DNA of 41,387 bases from an uncultured Lachnospiraceae bacterium (GTDB taxonomy: Bacteria > Bacillota > Clostridia > Lachnospirales > Lachnospiraceae), in assembly GCA_947086895.1 (NCBI GenBank), contig CAMUAR010000031.1, forward strand, positions 1-41,387, read 5' to 3'. The position numbers and the translations under genes are program-made. The notes under the pieces are model-generated. The model made no database searches and was not told the origin of the DNA. It worked only from the letters and a program-made list of their open reading frames with translations. Positions 17,407-26,749 of the stretch are shown here, piece after piece. The stretch's first letter is position 1; the number at the start of each line of letters is the position of its first letter.

Positions 17407-17438
17407 GAATTTTGCTAAACATATATAGAAAAATGCTA
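17407..17438 (-). promoter_or_regulatory. Candidate AraC-type operator: direct repeat spaced 21 bp
   Basis: On the minus strand TAGCATTTTTC and TAGCAAAATTC share TAGCA-N3-TTC and start 21 bp apart, two helical turns. The nearer half-site ends 2 bp upstream of the -35 hexamer, the usual place for an AraC/XylS activator. The divergent AraC gene is the obvious candidate binder (inference). Confidence 0.45.
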
Positions 17439-17543
17439 GATTTTTAAATGATAAAAAACAGACTGCCAATAACGATAAAATATATAAAACTATACTTCTC
17501 TATATTGGATTATGGATGCTGAACTGATACATATTTTGTAGGT

Positions 17544-17549
17544 TATAAT
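17544..17549 (+). promoter_or_regulatory. Possible proximal -10 box for the AraC-family gene
   Basis: A perfect TATAAT lies 43 bp before the start codon; the best -35 (CTGAAC at 17519) is weak and 19 nt away, so an activator would be needed. Confidence 0.3.
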
Positions 17550-17592
17550 ATTTCTATTATAAAATATTTTCGAATGGAAGGAAATAAAAATT

Positions 17593-18459
17593 ATGGATAA
17601 ACGAATTGTAATGAACAATGGTCCCCACTTAAATCATACGGACTTATATATCTATCAATGTGGTTCCGAATGCTGTCCAAGCGGACATTTTCATGGTCCT
17701 GCGGTCAGAGATCACTACCTGATTCATTATGTACACAGCGGAAAAGGTATTTTTCAGATTGGAGATACTACATATCATTTAAAAGCTGGAAATGGTTTTT
17801 TAATCTGTCCTGACATTGTTACTTTCTACCAGGCTGACGAAAAAGACCCTTGGCATTATTCCTGGGTCGGTTTCCACGGCTTAAAAGCAGAATCTTACTT
17901 AATGGAAACAGGATTAACAGAAAAACACCCAATTTTTGAATATACGGAAGATGATTTTATTGAAAATTGCTTTTATGAAATGGCGGAAGCCTACTATTTA
18001 AAACGCGGAGGTGATGTAAAGCGGTTAGCATACTTGTGTTTATTTTTATATAAGCTAATTCAAACAAACACAAAAGATTTATATTACAGTTCCAAAGAGA
18101 GCCGGCACGATGCTTATATCAACGAGGCATTGCAATTTATTGAAATGAATTATTCCAGAAAATTTACAATTGATATGCTTGCAAACTTTGTCGGGTTAAA
18201 TCGAAGTTATCTAAATTCCATATTTAAAGAGGAGCTTGGGAAAACTCTTCAGCAGTATTTAATGGAATTTCGTATTTTAAAAGCGTGCGAACTGCTCGAA
18301 AGCGACGCTCTAAGCATCGGGGATGTGTCCCGGTCCGTCGGATATTCCGACCAGCTGCTCTTTTCCAAGGTATTTAAACGCATTCAAGGAGTCACTCCCT
18401 CAGAATACAAAAAAAACATCCCTCTAAAACAACAAAATGCAACGATGGAAGAAGAATAA
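17593..18459 (+). CDS. AraC-family transcriptional regulator
   Basis: 288 residues. The N-terminal part (about 20-100) is a cupin-type sugar-sensing domain (RDHYLIHYVHSGKG, then a YHLKAGNGFLICP strand pair), and residues about 180-280 form the double helix-turn-helix DNA-binding domain with MLANFVGLNRSYLNSIFKE and the conserved second motif VGYSDQLLFSKVFKRIQGVTPSEYK. The ribosome site AAGGA lies 10 nt before the ATG. It is transcribed away from the uptake operon, and a candidate operator lies between them, so it probably activates the operon when the cognate sugar is present. Ligand unknown. A hairpin terminator follows the gene. Confidence 0.95.
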   Translation: MDKRIVMNNGPHLNHTDLYIYQCGSECCPSGHFHGPAVRDHYLIHYVHSGKGIFQIGDTTYHLKAGNGFLICPDIVTFYQADEKDPWHYSWVGFHGLKAESYLMETGLTEKHPIFEYTEDDFIENCFYEMAEAYYLKRGGDVKRLAYLCLFLYKLIQTNTKDLYYSSKESRHDAYINEALQFIEMNYSRKFTIDMLANFVGLNRSYLNSIFKEELGKTLQQYLMEFRILKACELLESDALSIGDVSRSVGYSDQLLFSKVFKRIQGVTPSEYKKNIPLKQQNATMEEE

Positions 18460-18469
18460 ATTTTTCTTC

Positions 18470-18558
18470 GGACTGCTGCAAAACAATACTTTTACAAGAT
18501 ACAAAGATACAATACTTATCCTATTGGATTTTACTGTATTTGCAGCAGTCCTTTTGAT
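18470..18558 (+). terminator. Hairpin terminator between convergent AraC and mannosidase genes
   Basis: GGACTGCTGCAAA (18470-18482) and TTTGCAGCAGTCC (18539-18551) form a perfect 13-bp stem followed by TTTTGATTT. The 56-nt loop is unusually large, with a small inner hairpin ATCC-TATT-GGAT. The signal for the minus-strand gene is weaker. Confidence 0.55.
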
Positions 18559-18596
18559 TTATGGCTGTTTCTGATTTTTATATAAATATTCTGTTG

Positions 18597-21500
18597 TTAT
18601 TTCATACGAATCCGCAATGTCTTGATTTCATAGGTGCGGAACGAAAGAGAAATTGTGCTTCCCTGACCTTTTTTCTGCAAACCATCGGATAAAACTGCTT
18701 CTTTTTCAAACATTAACTCTTCTTTTTCCTGCTCAAGCATATTGCATTCCCATACACGCTCTGCCGGAAGATTGATTGTAATATCTGCTGTGCCTGCCGC
18801 GCCTGCCGCTTCGTAAAGCCGGAGAATCATATCGCTGCTTCCATCCTCCGCCGGTTTTATCGTCTCCAAAAAGATATTTTTCTGGTTGATCTGCACAGCC
18901 TCAAAAGCAGGAATACCACCCTCTGCCCTATAAGGCGCTATATTAAATTCATAACCCTGTCTTATCACATCGGAGGAGAGGAAACTTCCTTCCCATGTGT
19001 AGAAGGCATAGCTAAATATCTGTATTCCATTATCAGCCCGCATTTCCGGGCTTGCTGTAGCGCGCAGCAATGTCAGTTCCATATCATTTTCATTTACGCT
19101 GATGCCATACTTGCAGTTATTGAGAATCGCTGCTCCATGGGACTCGTCGCACAACGCTGTATAGCGATGATTGCACACTTCAAAGCGATCCTTGTCGTAC
19201 AGTCTGGAGCGGTGCGTCGGTCTTTCCACATACCCAAACTGCATCTCATGTTTGGCATTTGCCGCGTGAACTGCCGCCGGAAAACTTGTCTTTAAAAGTC
19301 TGTGCAGTTCCTTCCATTCAACCGTAGTATGAAATTCCAGTCTTTCTTGACCAGCTTTTAAGCTTATGTGCTGCGTATACTTTGACTTTCCGATTTTTCC
19401 CTTAATTTGAAGAACTGCCTCAAGCCCCTGTCTTAAGATCGAAATTTCTTCTACAACAGCTTTTTCCGGTTCCTCCTCGCGGTAATTAGAATCAATATCC
19501 CATGCGTCAAAAGCTCTCGGCTGGTCTTTGTACAGACGCAGCTGATTCATCGAACCTGCTGCAAATTCTCTTCCAGAACATTTCAACACAAAGGAAGTTA
19601 CCTGTCCAAAAGAATCAATCAAAGCAGAAATATATTCATTTTCCATATAATATCCCGCCTCGGTCTGCCGCAGTGATACAGAAGGCAATTCGAATATTTC
19701 TTCTGATGCTGTCTCCTGCCTAGATACAGGATATAAACTCACCGCGCCGCAGGATGGAATGGTAACTGCCGCCAGAACACTGTTATCCTCTAACTTTTGC
19801 ACCGGCACACGGCAGCCTTCTTTTGTCACTGCTCCATCTTTATACTGTTCTGGCAAAGTGACAAGAGCTTTTCTCTGGAAAGAGAGCGAATTGAAAAAGC
19901 TGATTCCGCCATCCTGACTTAGCAGATATTTTGCCGCGTCATTTGTTATCTGCATCGCTTCTTGTCTCAGAGCATTATGAGCTGCAAACGCCTGCTGGTA
20001 AACTCTCTGAATCGATGATCCTGGAAGGATATCATGGAACTGATGGAACAAAAGAGTCTTCCAAAGCCTGTCTGCTTTATCAAGCTCATAATGAAATCCT
20101 AAAACAGAAGCAAGACTTCCGATAAATTCCATCTCATGCAGCGCAATTTCACTCTCTCTATTATTTCGTTTAATTCCCGCCTGAGCGGTATAAGTCCCGC
20201 GGTGAGCGCTGAAATACAATTCACCAACATAAGTGTGTTTTGGTCCGCCCTCCTGTTCCATCCAGTGGAAAAATTCCTCCGGCGAACCCATTTTCACACG
20301 CGGGCTTCCCTCCAAATCCTTCTGGCGCAGCACATATTCTATATGGTCTCTGGCAGGTCCTCCGCCTCCGTCCCCATAGCCAAACGGAAACAGAAATGCT
20401 TCCAGATCCTCCTTTTGCTGTCTGTCTCTCCAGACTCTTCGGATATCTCCAGGGGTTGTCTGGTATGTATAACTGGTCGGCAGAAAAGAAGTAACCTTTG
20501 TGCCGTCCATACCCTCCCAGTAAAAATAGTGGTATGGAAATCTCTCCCCGCCGTTGTAACTCCAGAAAATTTTCTGCGTCACCATGTATGGCACATCGCA
20601 TCCTGCCAAAATCTGCGGCAGGGCGGCTGTATATCCAAAGGAATCCGGGAGCCAGAGAACTTTGCTGTCCACTCCAAGTACTTCTTTAAAATACCGCTTT
20701 CCATGGACAATCTGCCGAATTAACGCTTCTCCTCCCGCCATGTTGGTATCTGGTTCTACCCACATCGCACCGTCTGCAATCCATCTGCCCTCTTTGATGG
20801 CTTCTTTTATTTTTTCAAATAAATCAGGATAGTACATCCGGCATATTTCATAAGCTGCTGGCTGGCTCTGAATATAACAATAATCCGGGTATTCCTCCAA
20901 AAGACGCAGCTGTGCGGCGAATGTTCGCTCGGTTTTTCTCTTTGTTTCCGCCACCGGCCACAGCCATGCCAAATCCAAATGAGCGTTTCCGACCGCCCAA
21001 AACAGCGGCATTGTCGGTCCGTTTGTCTTGCTTAACACCTCTTTTAAATTCTCTCTGGCTTTGCAGTAATCTGCAATTCTTCCTTCCTCGTCCTGCTCAA
21101 AATCCACATCTTTTGCAAACTGCTTTAAAGCTGCCGCAATCTTTGCCGCGCGCAAAGAATCCTGATCCATATCGCGCAGAAGCTGCCATAATGTCATAAC
21201 GTCTATATAAAGCTGGTACGCTTCCTCCTGCCAGATCCCGTAAGTGCATTCTCCAAGCATTCTGCGGCTTCCCTTATTTTTTCCCCCCTGGTAACTGCCC
21301 GGCAGCACGGGACCTGTAGCGCACGAACCACAGTCTGGAAAATCGTGACCGCCGTAAGTCTCCATTACAATATGATACCTGCTGCCTGCACACGCATTTA
21401 TGGCAATCGTATTATCTACAAGATAATGGTGCGCCTCCGCAATCCAGTCCGCCCGGTACGTGCCAAATTCTTTTCCATTGACAAAAACCGCCGACTCACC

Positions 21501-21773
21501 GCCCGGTTTTAAATCCAACGCAATTCTTTTTCCCTCTGCTTCTTTTGGCAGAATAAGATCTCCGCGAAACCAACAATACTCCCAAGTATTTCCCCATGTA
21601 AAACCTGTCGGCGCAGACACGAATTCTACTTTGTCCAGCTCCTCATACTTTAGATGTTTGTCTGTTCGAAACGCTTCCATCTCAATTTTTCCTAACGGTC
21701 TGTAAAAGTCTTCCCTCAGCGTTCGAATCCAATGCCCAATTCTTCCATCCCATTCTGGACTTAAAATACTCAT
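18597..21773 (-). CDS. GH38 alpha-mannosidase
   Basis: 1058 residues, no signal peptide, so cytoplasmic. Removes alpha-linked mannose from imported oligosaccharides. The GH38 catalytic domain starts near residue 255 with the metal site NAHLDLAWLWP (His265, Asp267); the nucleophile is Asp377 in WLPDSFGYTAALPQ, and FGYGDGGGGPA follows as in the family. The N-terminal part carries the lectin-like beta domain seen in bacterial class II mannosidases and the C-terminal 400 residues are the usual beta-sandwich domains. The start at 21773 is preferred (GGGGG 6 nt upstream, family-like opening MSILSPEWD); a frame extension reaches 21878 and includes an ATG at 21842 within a palindrome. It converges on the AraC gene. 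Confidence 0.95.
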   Translation of the reverse strand: MSILSPEWDGRIGHWIRTLREDFYRPLGKIEMEAFRTDKHLKYEELDKVEFVSAPTGFTWGNTWEYCWFRGDLILPKEAEGKRIALDLKPGGESAVFVNGKEFGTYRADWIAEAHHYLVDNTIAINACAGSRYHIVMETYGGHDFPDCGSCATGPVLPGSYQGGKNKGSRRMLGECTYGIWQEEAYQLYIDVMTLWQLLRDMDQDSLRAAKIAAALKQFAKDVDFEQDEEGRIADYCKARENLKEVLSKTNGPTMPLFWAVGNAHLDLAWLWPVAETKRKTERTFAAQLRLLEEYPDYCYIQSQPAAYEICRMYYPDLFEKIKEAIKEGRWIADGAMWVEPDTNMAGGEALIRQIVHGKRYFKEVLGVDSKVLWLPDSFGYTAALPQILAGCDVPYMVTQKIFWSYNGGERFPYHYFYWEGMDGTKVTSFLPTSYTYQTTPGDIRRVWRDRQQKEDLEAFLFPFGYGDGGGGPARDHIEYVLRQKDLEGSPRVKMGSPEEFFHWMEQEGGPKHTYVGELYFSAHRGTYTAQAGIKRNNRESEIALHEMEFIGSLASVLGFHYELDKADRLWKTLLFHQFHDILPGSSIQRVYQQAFAAHNALRQEAMQITNDAAKYLLSQDGGISFFNSLSFQRKALVTLPEQYKDGAVTKEGCRVPVQKLEDNSVLAAVTIPSCGAVSLYPVSRQETASEEIFELPSVSLRQTEAGYYMENEYISALIDSFGQVTSFVLKCSGREFAAGSMNQLRLYKDQPRAFDAWDIDSNYREEEPEKAVVEEISILRQGLEAVLQIKGKIGKSKYTQHISLKAGQERLEFHTTVEWKELHRLLKTSFPAAVHAANAKHEMQFGYVERPTHRSRLYDKDRFEVCNHRYTALCDESHGAAILNNCKYGISVNENDMELTLLRATASPEMRADNGIQIFSYAFYTWEGSFLSSDVIRQGYEFNIAPYRAEGGIPAFEAVQINQKNIFLETIKPAEDGSSDMILRLYEAAGAAGTADITINLPAERVWECNMLEQEKEELMFEKEAVLSDGLQKKGQGSTISLSFRTYEIKTLRIRMK

Positions 21774-21835
21774 GCAAAACCCCCGTTTCTGCAATCTAAA
21801 ATCTGCGTTTTTTCTAAATTTAATTTCTGCTTGAA

Positions 21836-21860
21836 TTACCATGTTCCTCCAACATGGTAA
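21836..21860. promoter_or_regulatory. Perfect palindrome with a ribosome-site-like loop upstream of the mannosidase
   Basis: On the minus strand TTACCATGTT-GGAGG-AACATGGTAA: a perfect 10-bp stem with GGAGG as the loop, about 63 nt before the chosen start. It could be a repressor operator or an mRNA hairpin holding a decoy ribosome site; an in-frame ATG lies in the second arm only 3 nt after GGAGG. Confidence 0.5.
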
Positions 21861-22028
21861 ATTGCTTTTACAGAGCAATCACACGACTCGCAAAAATATT
21901 TTGTCTCCTTTTTTGGTGCGAATCGAAGTAGGTATAATATCGCTCGATAGCATCAATAATATTATAATCTATTTTCCTGCTTTCGTATATGGAACAATAG
22001 GATATCCTTATGGAAAAATAATAGTTTT

Positions 22029-23939
22029 TCAGCAATCTTCAAGTTCCTTTTGTAATACCTGCACAATTTTTTCTGCCAGCCGTCTGTAAGCCTTTTCCTG
22101 AAAATGTACGCCGTCCGATTTCTGCAGATTTTCCGAAACGCAGAGCTGGTATAAATCATTTACCGGAATATTATAAGCTTTGCAGAGTTCTTTCGCCTTT
22201 TCATTTAATTCCCGGTAAACCTCCGACGCTTTTTCATCCGTCACCCAATACTCGTGATCTGCATTTGTTTCCATCGGCGCTTTATCCCCCATAGAAAAAT
22301 GCTTGGCGTTAAAATTTTCCTGCTCTTCTATATTTAACTTTCGGCTCAGCGGCGTTGTCGTTGCAAATACGATTTTTGTTTTTGGCGCTATGGTGTGAAT
22401 CCAGAAAAATACTCCCATCAAATTTTGTTTATACTGCTCTGCATCCTGACCATGTACATGAATTCCGTTGTTGATATGGATCATTTGGTAAGGATACTGT
22501 TTTAATGCAATCTCAAGCAGGCGCAAAAAATTTGGATGGTGAATTCCCTCGCTTGTATTCAGACGGTCTACATGCCATCCTAACATTTTTTCCTGCACCA
22601 TGCTTCCATATCCGGCACTGATCGAATCTCCAACCAGCAAAATCCGATGCTCTTTCTCTTCTTTTGGCATTGTAATCGAAAGATTCGTCCATTCTGCCCA
22701 TTCCCGCTCTAAAGAATCAAACCAGCACGGCGCGTCTGACCGCTCGATTTCCTCGGTCAATGTTTTTAACCATGCCTTGATCTCTTCCTGTGTGTTGCAG
22801 TCAATCAGCAAAACATCGTACTTCTCTAACGCCCCTGCAAAAGAAGGCGAAAACTGTTCGTCTTTTTTTCTGATCCACATTTGTTTCGCTTCAGGGCAGT
22901 TTTCTTTTATATCCTTTACCATAGCAAGGAATTCACTTTCTCTTCCTGATGTTACACACTGCCCGTAAATCACCCATCCAATTTTCATCTGCGCTTTTAA
23001 CAAATCATACAGCTGACGATTTTGCACATCGTTGTAATTCATGGTACTTTGATTGGTCACACTCCCCGGCCACGGAGAAGTTCCGATATAACCGAGCGGA
23101 TATTTTCCGCCGAACGTCTGCTCCGCCTGCATCACAATAGGAAGATGTTCTCTATCATGGACAATCAGCGTCAGCGGGTATTTTACAATCGACTGGTCAT
23201 TGATTCGAAATGCGTTGCCTACCGATGGGCAGGCACGGTTTTCCATTAAAAATTCTGCGACAGGCCGCGGATCATCCAAGCTGTGAGGATGATGCCCGCA
23301 CTCTGGTTTTATCACCAGCAAAAACGGCACGCTGCCTTTTTCATAAACCGCTTGCAGCATCGCTCCATTCTCATTGTAAGGGACAATTTTATCATTTCCT
23401 CCCGCTACCAAAGCAAGAGGAATCGACCACGCCTGCAATACTTTTACAGCCAAATCGACCTCTTTTATATAATCGCTTCGCTCCTTGTTCCAGAGAGCTT
23501 TGCATTCTTCCCACTCAGCAAAAGAACCCTCGGACGAAAAGAAACCTCCCGGCCAACTGTAGATATCTACAACCGGTGCATCCAGATACAGCGCAGCAAT
23601 TCTTTCCGGGAATTTCGCCGCATAATGAAGCGCATACAATCCTCCGCGGCTAAACCCAAATAGAATGGTCTGCGCCGATAAGCGGTATTTCCATTGTATA
23701 AAAGGCTGGAACGCTGCCATCAGCTCCACAGCCTCCAGGCTTCCATACAGATCTGAAATACGATAATAGACAACCGCATACCCGTTTTTTAGCATCTCCA
23801 AATCCACACTTGGAAATGCTCCAAAAAACTCCGTCCTCCATACATAAGGTTTTCCAAACGCCATTTTTTTTGGAAATACAATCCCATACGAATGCCCATG
23901 GTAATCTCCAGTTTCCAATTGATATCCTTCCCAAATCAT
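22029..23939 (-). CDS. Two-domain esterase: alpha/beta hydrolase fused to SGNH/GDSL hydrolase
   Basis: 636 residues, no signal peptide, so cytoplasmic. N-terminal alpha/beta-hydrolase domain (about 15-240) has the nucleophile elbow GFSRGG (Ser97), an acid candidate in AGGNDKIVP and a His in ECGHHPHSLDD. After an about 170-residue helical/beta linker, the SGNH domain (about 425-630) has block I GDSISAGYGS (Ser439), a block III-like INNGIHVHG region and block V DGVHF (Asp609, His612). Both active sites look intact, so it may remove two kinds of ester (for example acetyl groups) from glycans. GGAGG lies 6 nt before the ATG at 23939. It stands between the mannosidase and a membrane sulfatase-fold gene, all on the same strand. 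The substrate is inferred. Confidence 0.9.
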   Translation of the reverse strand: MIWEGYQLETGDYHGHSYGIVFPKKMAFGKPYVWRTEFFGAFPSVDLEMLKNGYAVVYYRISDLYGSLEAVELMAAFQPFIQWKYRLSAQTILFGFSRGGLYALHYAAKFPERIAALYLDAPVVDIYSWPGGFFSSEGSFAEWEECKALWNKERSDYIKEVDLAVKVLQAWSIPLALVAGGNDKIVPYNENGAMLQAVYEKGSVPFLLVIKPECGHHPHSLDDPRPVAEFLMENRACPSVGNAFRINDQSIVKYPLTLIVHDREHLPIVMQAEQTFGGKYPLGYIGTSPWPGSVTNQSTMNYNDVQNRQLYDLLKAQMKIGWVIYGQCVTSGRESEFLAMVKDIKENCPEAKQMWIRKKDEQFSPSFAGALEKYDVLLIDCNTQEEIKAWLKTLTEEIERSDAPCWFDSLEREWAEWTNLSITMPKEEKEHRILLVGDSISAGYGSMVQEKMLGWHVDRLNTSEGIHHPNFLRLLEIALKQYPYQMIHINNGIHVHGQDAEQYKQNLMGVFFWIHTIAPKTKIVFATTTPLSRKLNIEEQENFNAKHFSMGDKAPMETNADHEYWVTDEKASEVYRELNEKAKELCKAYNIPVNDLYQLCVSENLQKSDGVHFQEKAYRRLAEKIVQVLQKELEDC

Positions 23940-24090
23940 ATTTTTCCTCCAAAAAATAAGATTAGGGCGCATCTGGAAACGGATTCCTGCCATCCAAACG
24001 CCATGATTTGTGTGATCTTTGCACAAAATTCCGTCGGAACAAATCTTTTGCACGAGCAACCGAAATCCGTTTTCAGACACACCCTGGCAA

Positions 24091-24099
24091 ATTATAACA
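24091..24099 (-). promoter_or_regulatory. Extended -10 promoter for the two-domain esterase
   Basis: On the minus strand TGTTATAAT is a perfect extended -10; the -35 is poor. Transcription would start near 24084 with a leader of about 145 nt, which argues against a GTG start at 24080. Nothing else stands out in this 263-nt gap. Confidence 0.45.
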
Positions 24100-24202
24100 T
24101 GGTATCTTTCCTCTGCCTATCGAAACGGTCAAAAATTTTTCTCTTACCATTTTCAAATCATTATAAAACTGCTTCATCACCCCACAATTTTTATTTTTAC
24201 AG

Positions 24203-26335
24203 TTATTCTATATAAGGCTTTAAATAAGAGTAATAATCTTCCGTAATAATTGCTGCCGAAATATTAAACTTATTTCTTACAATTGTCGAGACAGTCTTTA
24301 CATAATCTTCCGGCAATTCTTCGCTTGTAAGCTTTACCGCCTCTCCTGTTTTGGAATTATACATTACTTTATCTGTAATATAACTTTGATTGGAAAACAT
24401 AACAAGCGGCGCAGCTGTAGAAAAAATATCCTGTCCCATAAACAATCTGGAATCATAATCAATTCCAAATAAATTCAGCAGCGTCGGCACAATGTCCATC
24501 GCGGCACAAGGTTTTTTTACAGTTACCGGCTCCATTCCAGGGCAATATAAAATTAAATGGCTTTTGTACAACTCAAAATTTTCTTCTACGGTATGCCCTG
24601 CAAGCTCATCAATTTTATCTTTTTCCAACCCGTAAGGATAATGATCGCCGGAGAGCACAATCACGGTTTTCTCCGCGACTCCAGCCTTCTCAAGTTCCGC
24701 AAGCAAATATTCCAGCGCCAGATCCAGCTCTTTCTGGCATGCGAGATAAGCTTGTGCCTCCTCGCTTAAATTGAGATCTTTCACATAATCTTTATTTTTT
24801 GCCGACATGGAATTTCCTGTAAAATTATATTCCATATGACCGCTCACGGTCATATAGTATGTGTGGAACTTTTCATCTCCAATATACTCCGGTATTGTTT
24901 TTTCCATCATCTCAAGATCCGATTCCGGCCACGTCATCTTAACATCAAGACCGCCGCCCTTGGCTCCCTTATAATCATATCCCATATTAGGGTGCGTTTC
25001 ATCGCGGTGATAATAGGTGTAAGTATGGTTGTGATAAGCTCTTGCGCTGTAGCCAAGCTTCTTAAAAATCCACCCGAAGCCAAACGGCATGGAATGCTTT
25101 GCCGTCTTTGCAAAACTGTTTGTTCCAGTTGGCACCAAACCTGTGCATTCTACAAATTCGCCGTCGCTTGTGCTTGTCCACCAAAGCGGCGTATAGTAAT
25201 TTTCAAAATAAAATCCTTCATGCACCATTTTGTATAACGTCGGCGTTACCTGCTCGTTGACTGCCCACTGCGAATACCCCTCCGCCGTCAGCATAATCAA
25301 ATTGTAACCCTCAAACATCCCAGTGTACTCATTTTTATTTGTTGGCACAGAATTTGCCATATATTCATGCAGCCGCTTGATCGTCTTTCCCGACTCGTTT
25401 TCTGCCAAAGCAGAAAAATCAATATCCAGCACATTCGGCGATGTGTCGATTGGTATTGGCGTAGGCGTCGGTGTTGCAGAAGGGGTAGGCGTCGGGCCTT
25501 CTGTAGATTTGGCAGGAGGTTCCGGCGTAGGCGTCGCTTCCTCTGTCGGAGTCGGCGTACTCTCTTCTGGAAGTCCGATAAATGCAATATCGTCCAGTCC
25601 TTCCGAGCCTTTTCCCGTAATTGTCTGCATAATATCTTTTCTTGTGGAAGTCAGCACGCCAAGCTTTTCCATCGATAAATCCATCACAAAATTTTTGTGG
25701 TATAAATCATAAGGGGAATGAGAGTCCTTTCCTGCCGGAATCAGAGCAAGCAGAGTAAATGCATACAGTACAACAGCCCCGCCGCCAGCCAAAATCAGCT
25801 CCGGTATTCCTCCTTTTGGAAATGCGATCTGTCTTTTCTTTAAAAGAATAACAAGCACAACTATCGAAACCAAAAACAGCCCTGCCGGAACCGCCTTTGC
25901 CCCGATTGCTTTTAACGCCTGCATATAAAATTCTCCCACGGCATCCGCGCCGTTTGCACCGACGGAATAAACGGAGAGAAACGCTTTAAAAATATGTTGA
26001 TAAACAACTTGCGTCGCGTACCATATTGCACAGCATGTCGTCAGAATCACCGCGATAACCCTGTTCGCCCGCTCTGGAAAAAGAGACGCCAACAATTTCG
26101 CAAATAAACCAAACGCAAAAGCGAACATTACCGGAAAAATAAAAGTCCCTCGAATCCCTCCAAAAACGGAAATTTGGAATACCAGCTCAAAATATAAAAA
26201 TAATACAGGGAAATACAGCAACCCAACAAGACGTCGGAACCGTCTTTTATGTTTTTTTCTGACCTCCCTCCCACCGTGCAATTCTCCTTTGTTTTCCCGC
26301 TGTCTGCCTCCTGCAGCTTCATACTCTTCGTTCAT
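24203..26335 (-). CDS. LTA-synthase-like membrane phosphoglycerol transferase / sulfatase-fold protein
   Basis: 710 residues. Five predicted membrane spans (about residues 30-215), then a low-complexity linker rich in TPTP and Glu (about 265-305) and an extracellular sulfatase-fold domain. The likely catalytic Thr389 lies in STSDGEF, equivalent to the TSD nucleophile motif of LtaS; the metal site VLSGDHYPYG is present, and WWTSTSDGEF aligns with the family. Such enzymes move phosphoglycerol from phosphatidylglycerol to teichoic acid or glycolipid, but family members also act on other glycans. The start at 26335 (GGATGG 7 nt upstream) is chosen because the best promoter would start transcription near 26381; ATGs at 26350 and 26383 are in frame but lack ribosome sites. 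Specificity unknown. Confidence 0.88.
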   Translation of the reverse strand: MNEEYEAAGGRQRENKGELHGGREVRKKHKRRFRRLVGLLYFPVLFLYFELVFQISVFGGIRGTFIFPVMFAFAFGLFAKLLASLFPERANRVIAVILTTCCAIWYATQVVYQHIFKAFLSVYSVGANGADAVGEFYMQALKAIGAKAVPAGLFLVSIVVLVILLKKRQIAFPKGGIPELILAGGGAVVLYAFTLLALIPAGKDSHSPYDLYHKNFVMDLSMEKLGVLTSTRKDIMQTITGKGSEGLDDIAFIGLPEESTPTPTEEATPTPEPPAKSTEGPTPTPSATPTPTPIPIDTSPNVLDIDFSALAENESGKTIKRLHEYMANSVPTNKNEYTGMFEGYNLIMLTAEGYSQWAVNEQVTPTLYKMVHEGFYFENYYTPLWWTSTSDGEFVECTGLVPTGTNSFAKTAKHSMPFGFGWIFKKLGYSARAYHNHTYTYYHRDETHPNMGYDYKGAKGGGLDVKMTWPESDLEMMEKTIPEYIGDEKFHTYYMTVSGHMEYNFTGNSMSAKNKDYVKDLNLSEEAQAYLACQKELDLALEYLLAELEKAGVAEKTVIVLSGDHYPYGLEKDKIDELAGHTVEENFELYKSHLILYCPGMEPVTVKKPCAAMDIVPTLLNLFGIDYDSRLFMGQDIFSTAAPLVMFSNQSYITDKVMYNSKTGEAVKLTSEELPEDYVKTVSTIVRNKFNISAAIITEDYYSYLKPYIE

Positions 26336-26388
26336 TTTTCTACCATCCATACTTGTACTTTTACAATTTTGATCATCTAGCATTAAGA

Positions 26389-26417
26389 ATCATAGCATAA
26401 TCAAGCTTCCCTTGCAA
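26389..26417 (-). promoter_or_regulatory. Predicted promoter of the sulfatase-fold gene
   Basis: Minus strand TTGCAA (26417-26412), 17-nt spacer, TATGAT (26394-26389, 5 of 6). Confidence 0.45.
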
Positions 26418-26439
26418 TAACAGGTTTCTTAAAATATTG

Positions 26440-26454
26440 TTACAATCATTGTAA
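26440..26454. promoter_or_regulatory. Perfect palindrome, possible operator
   Basis: TTACAAT-C-ATTGTAA is a perfect 7-1-7 palindrome about 23 bp upstream of the predicted -35 of the sulfatase-fold gene. The binder is unknown. Confidence 0.35.
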
Positions 26455-26720
26455 TAATTTCATAAAGATTTCACAGCCTTCAAACATCAACTGCTTTCAT
26501 CTTCAACAATATTTTTGTTTGGCAAAATTTTTATAGTACAGTTTTTTATACATTTTAATAGTTCAGCAGGCAACTTTGATTTTTTTGCTTTTGCGGACAA
26601 TTTTTTGCAGTACGAAATATAGTTTTTAAAAGTTTCGCTGTTTCCATGGCAGAACTTTCAGTTTTTCGTCTAATTTCCGCCAATTTCAAGAATTTGTTTG
26701 CACCGGATACTTTTTCTTGC

Positions 26721-26749
26721 TATACAAATTCCAGTTTTTGTAGTAGAAT
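26721..26749 (+). promoter_or_regulatory. Predicted promoter of the MraY-like gene
   Basis: TATACA (4 of 6), 17-nt spacer, TAGAAT (26744-26749, 5 of 6); the leader would be about 50 nt. Confidence 0.35.

Larger units (their letters stand above)
17086..17592. other. Divergent regulatory region between operon and AraC gene
   Basis: A 507-bp AT-rich gap with no credible gene. It holds a minus-strand promoter, an adjacent 21-bp-spaced direct repeat and one or two candidate plus-strand promoters, all listed separately. The minus-strand leader of about 280 nt contains a GATA-rich palindrome (ATATCATTGATAT, about 17269-17281) but no riboswitch that I recognise. Confidence 0.6.

Noticed and set aside
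25460..25560. DNA tandem repeat in the sulfatase-fold gene
   Set aside because: It encodes an in-frame Thr-Pro linker between membrane and catalytic domains, a common protein feature.
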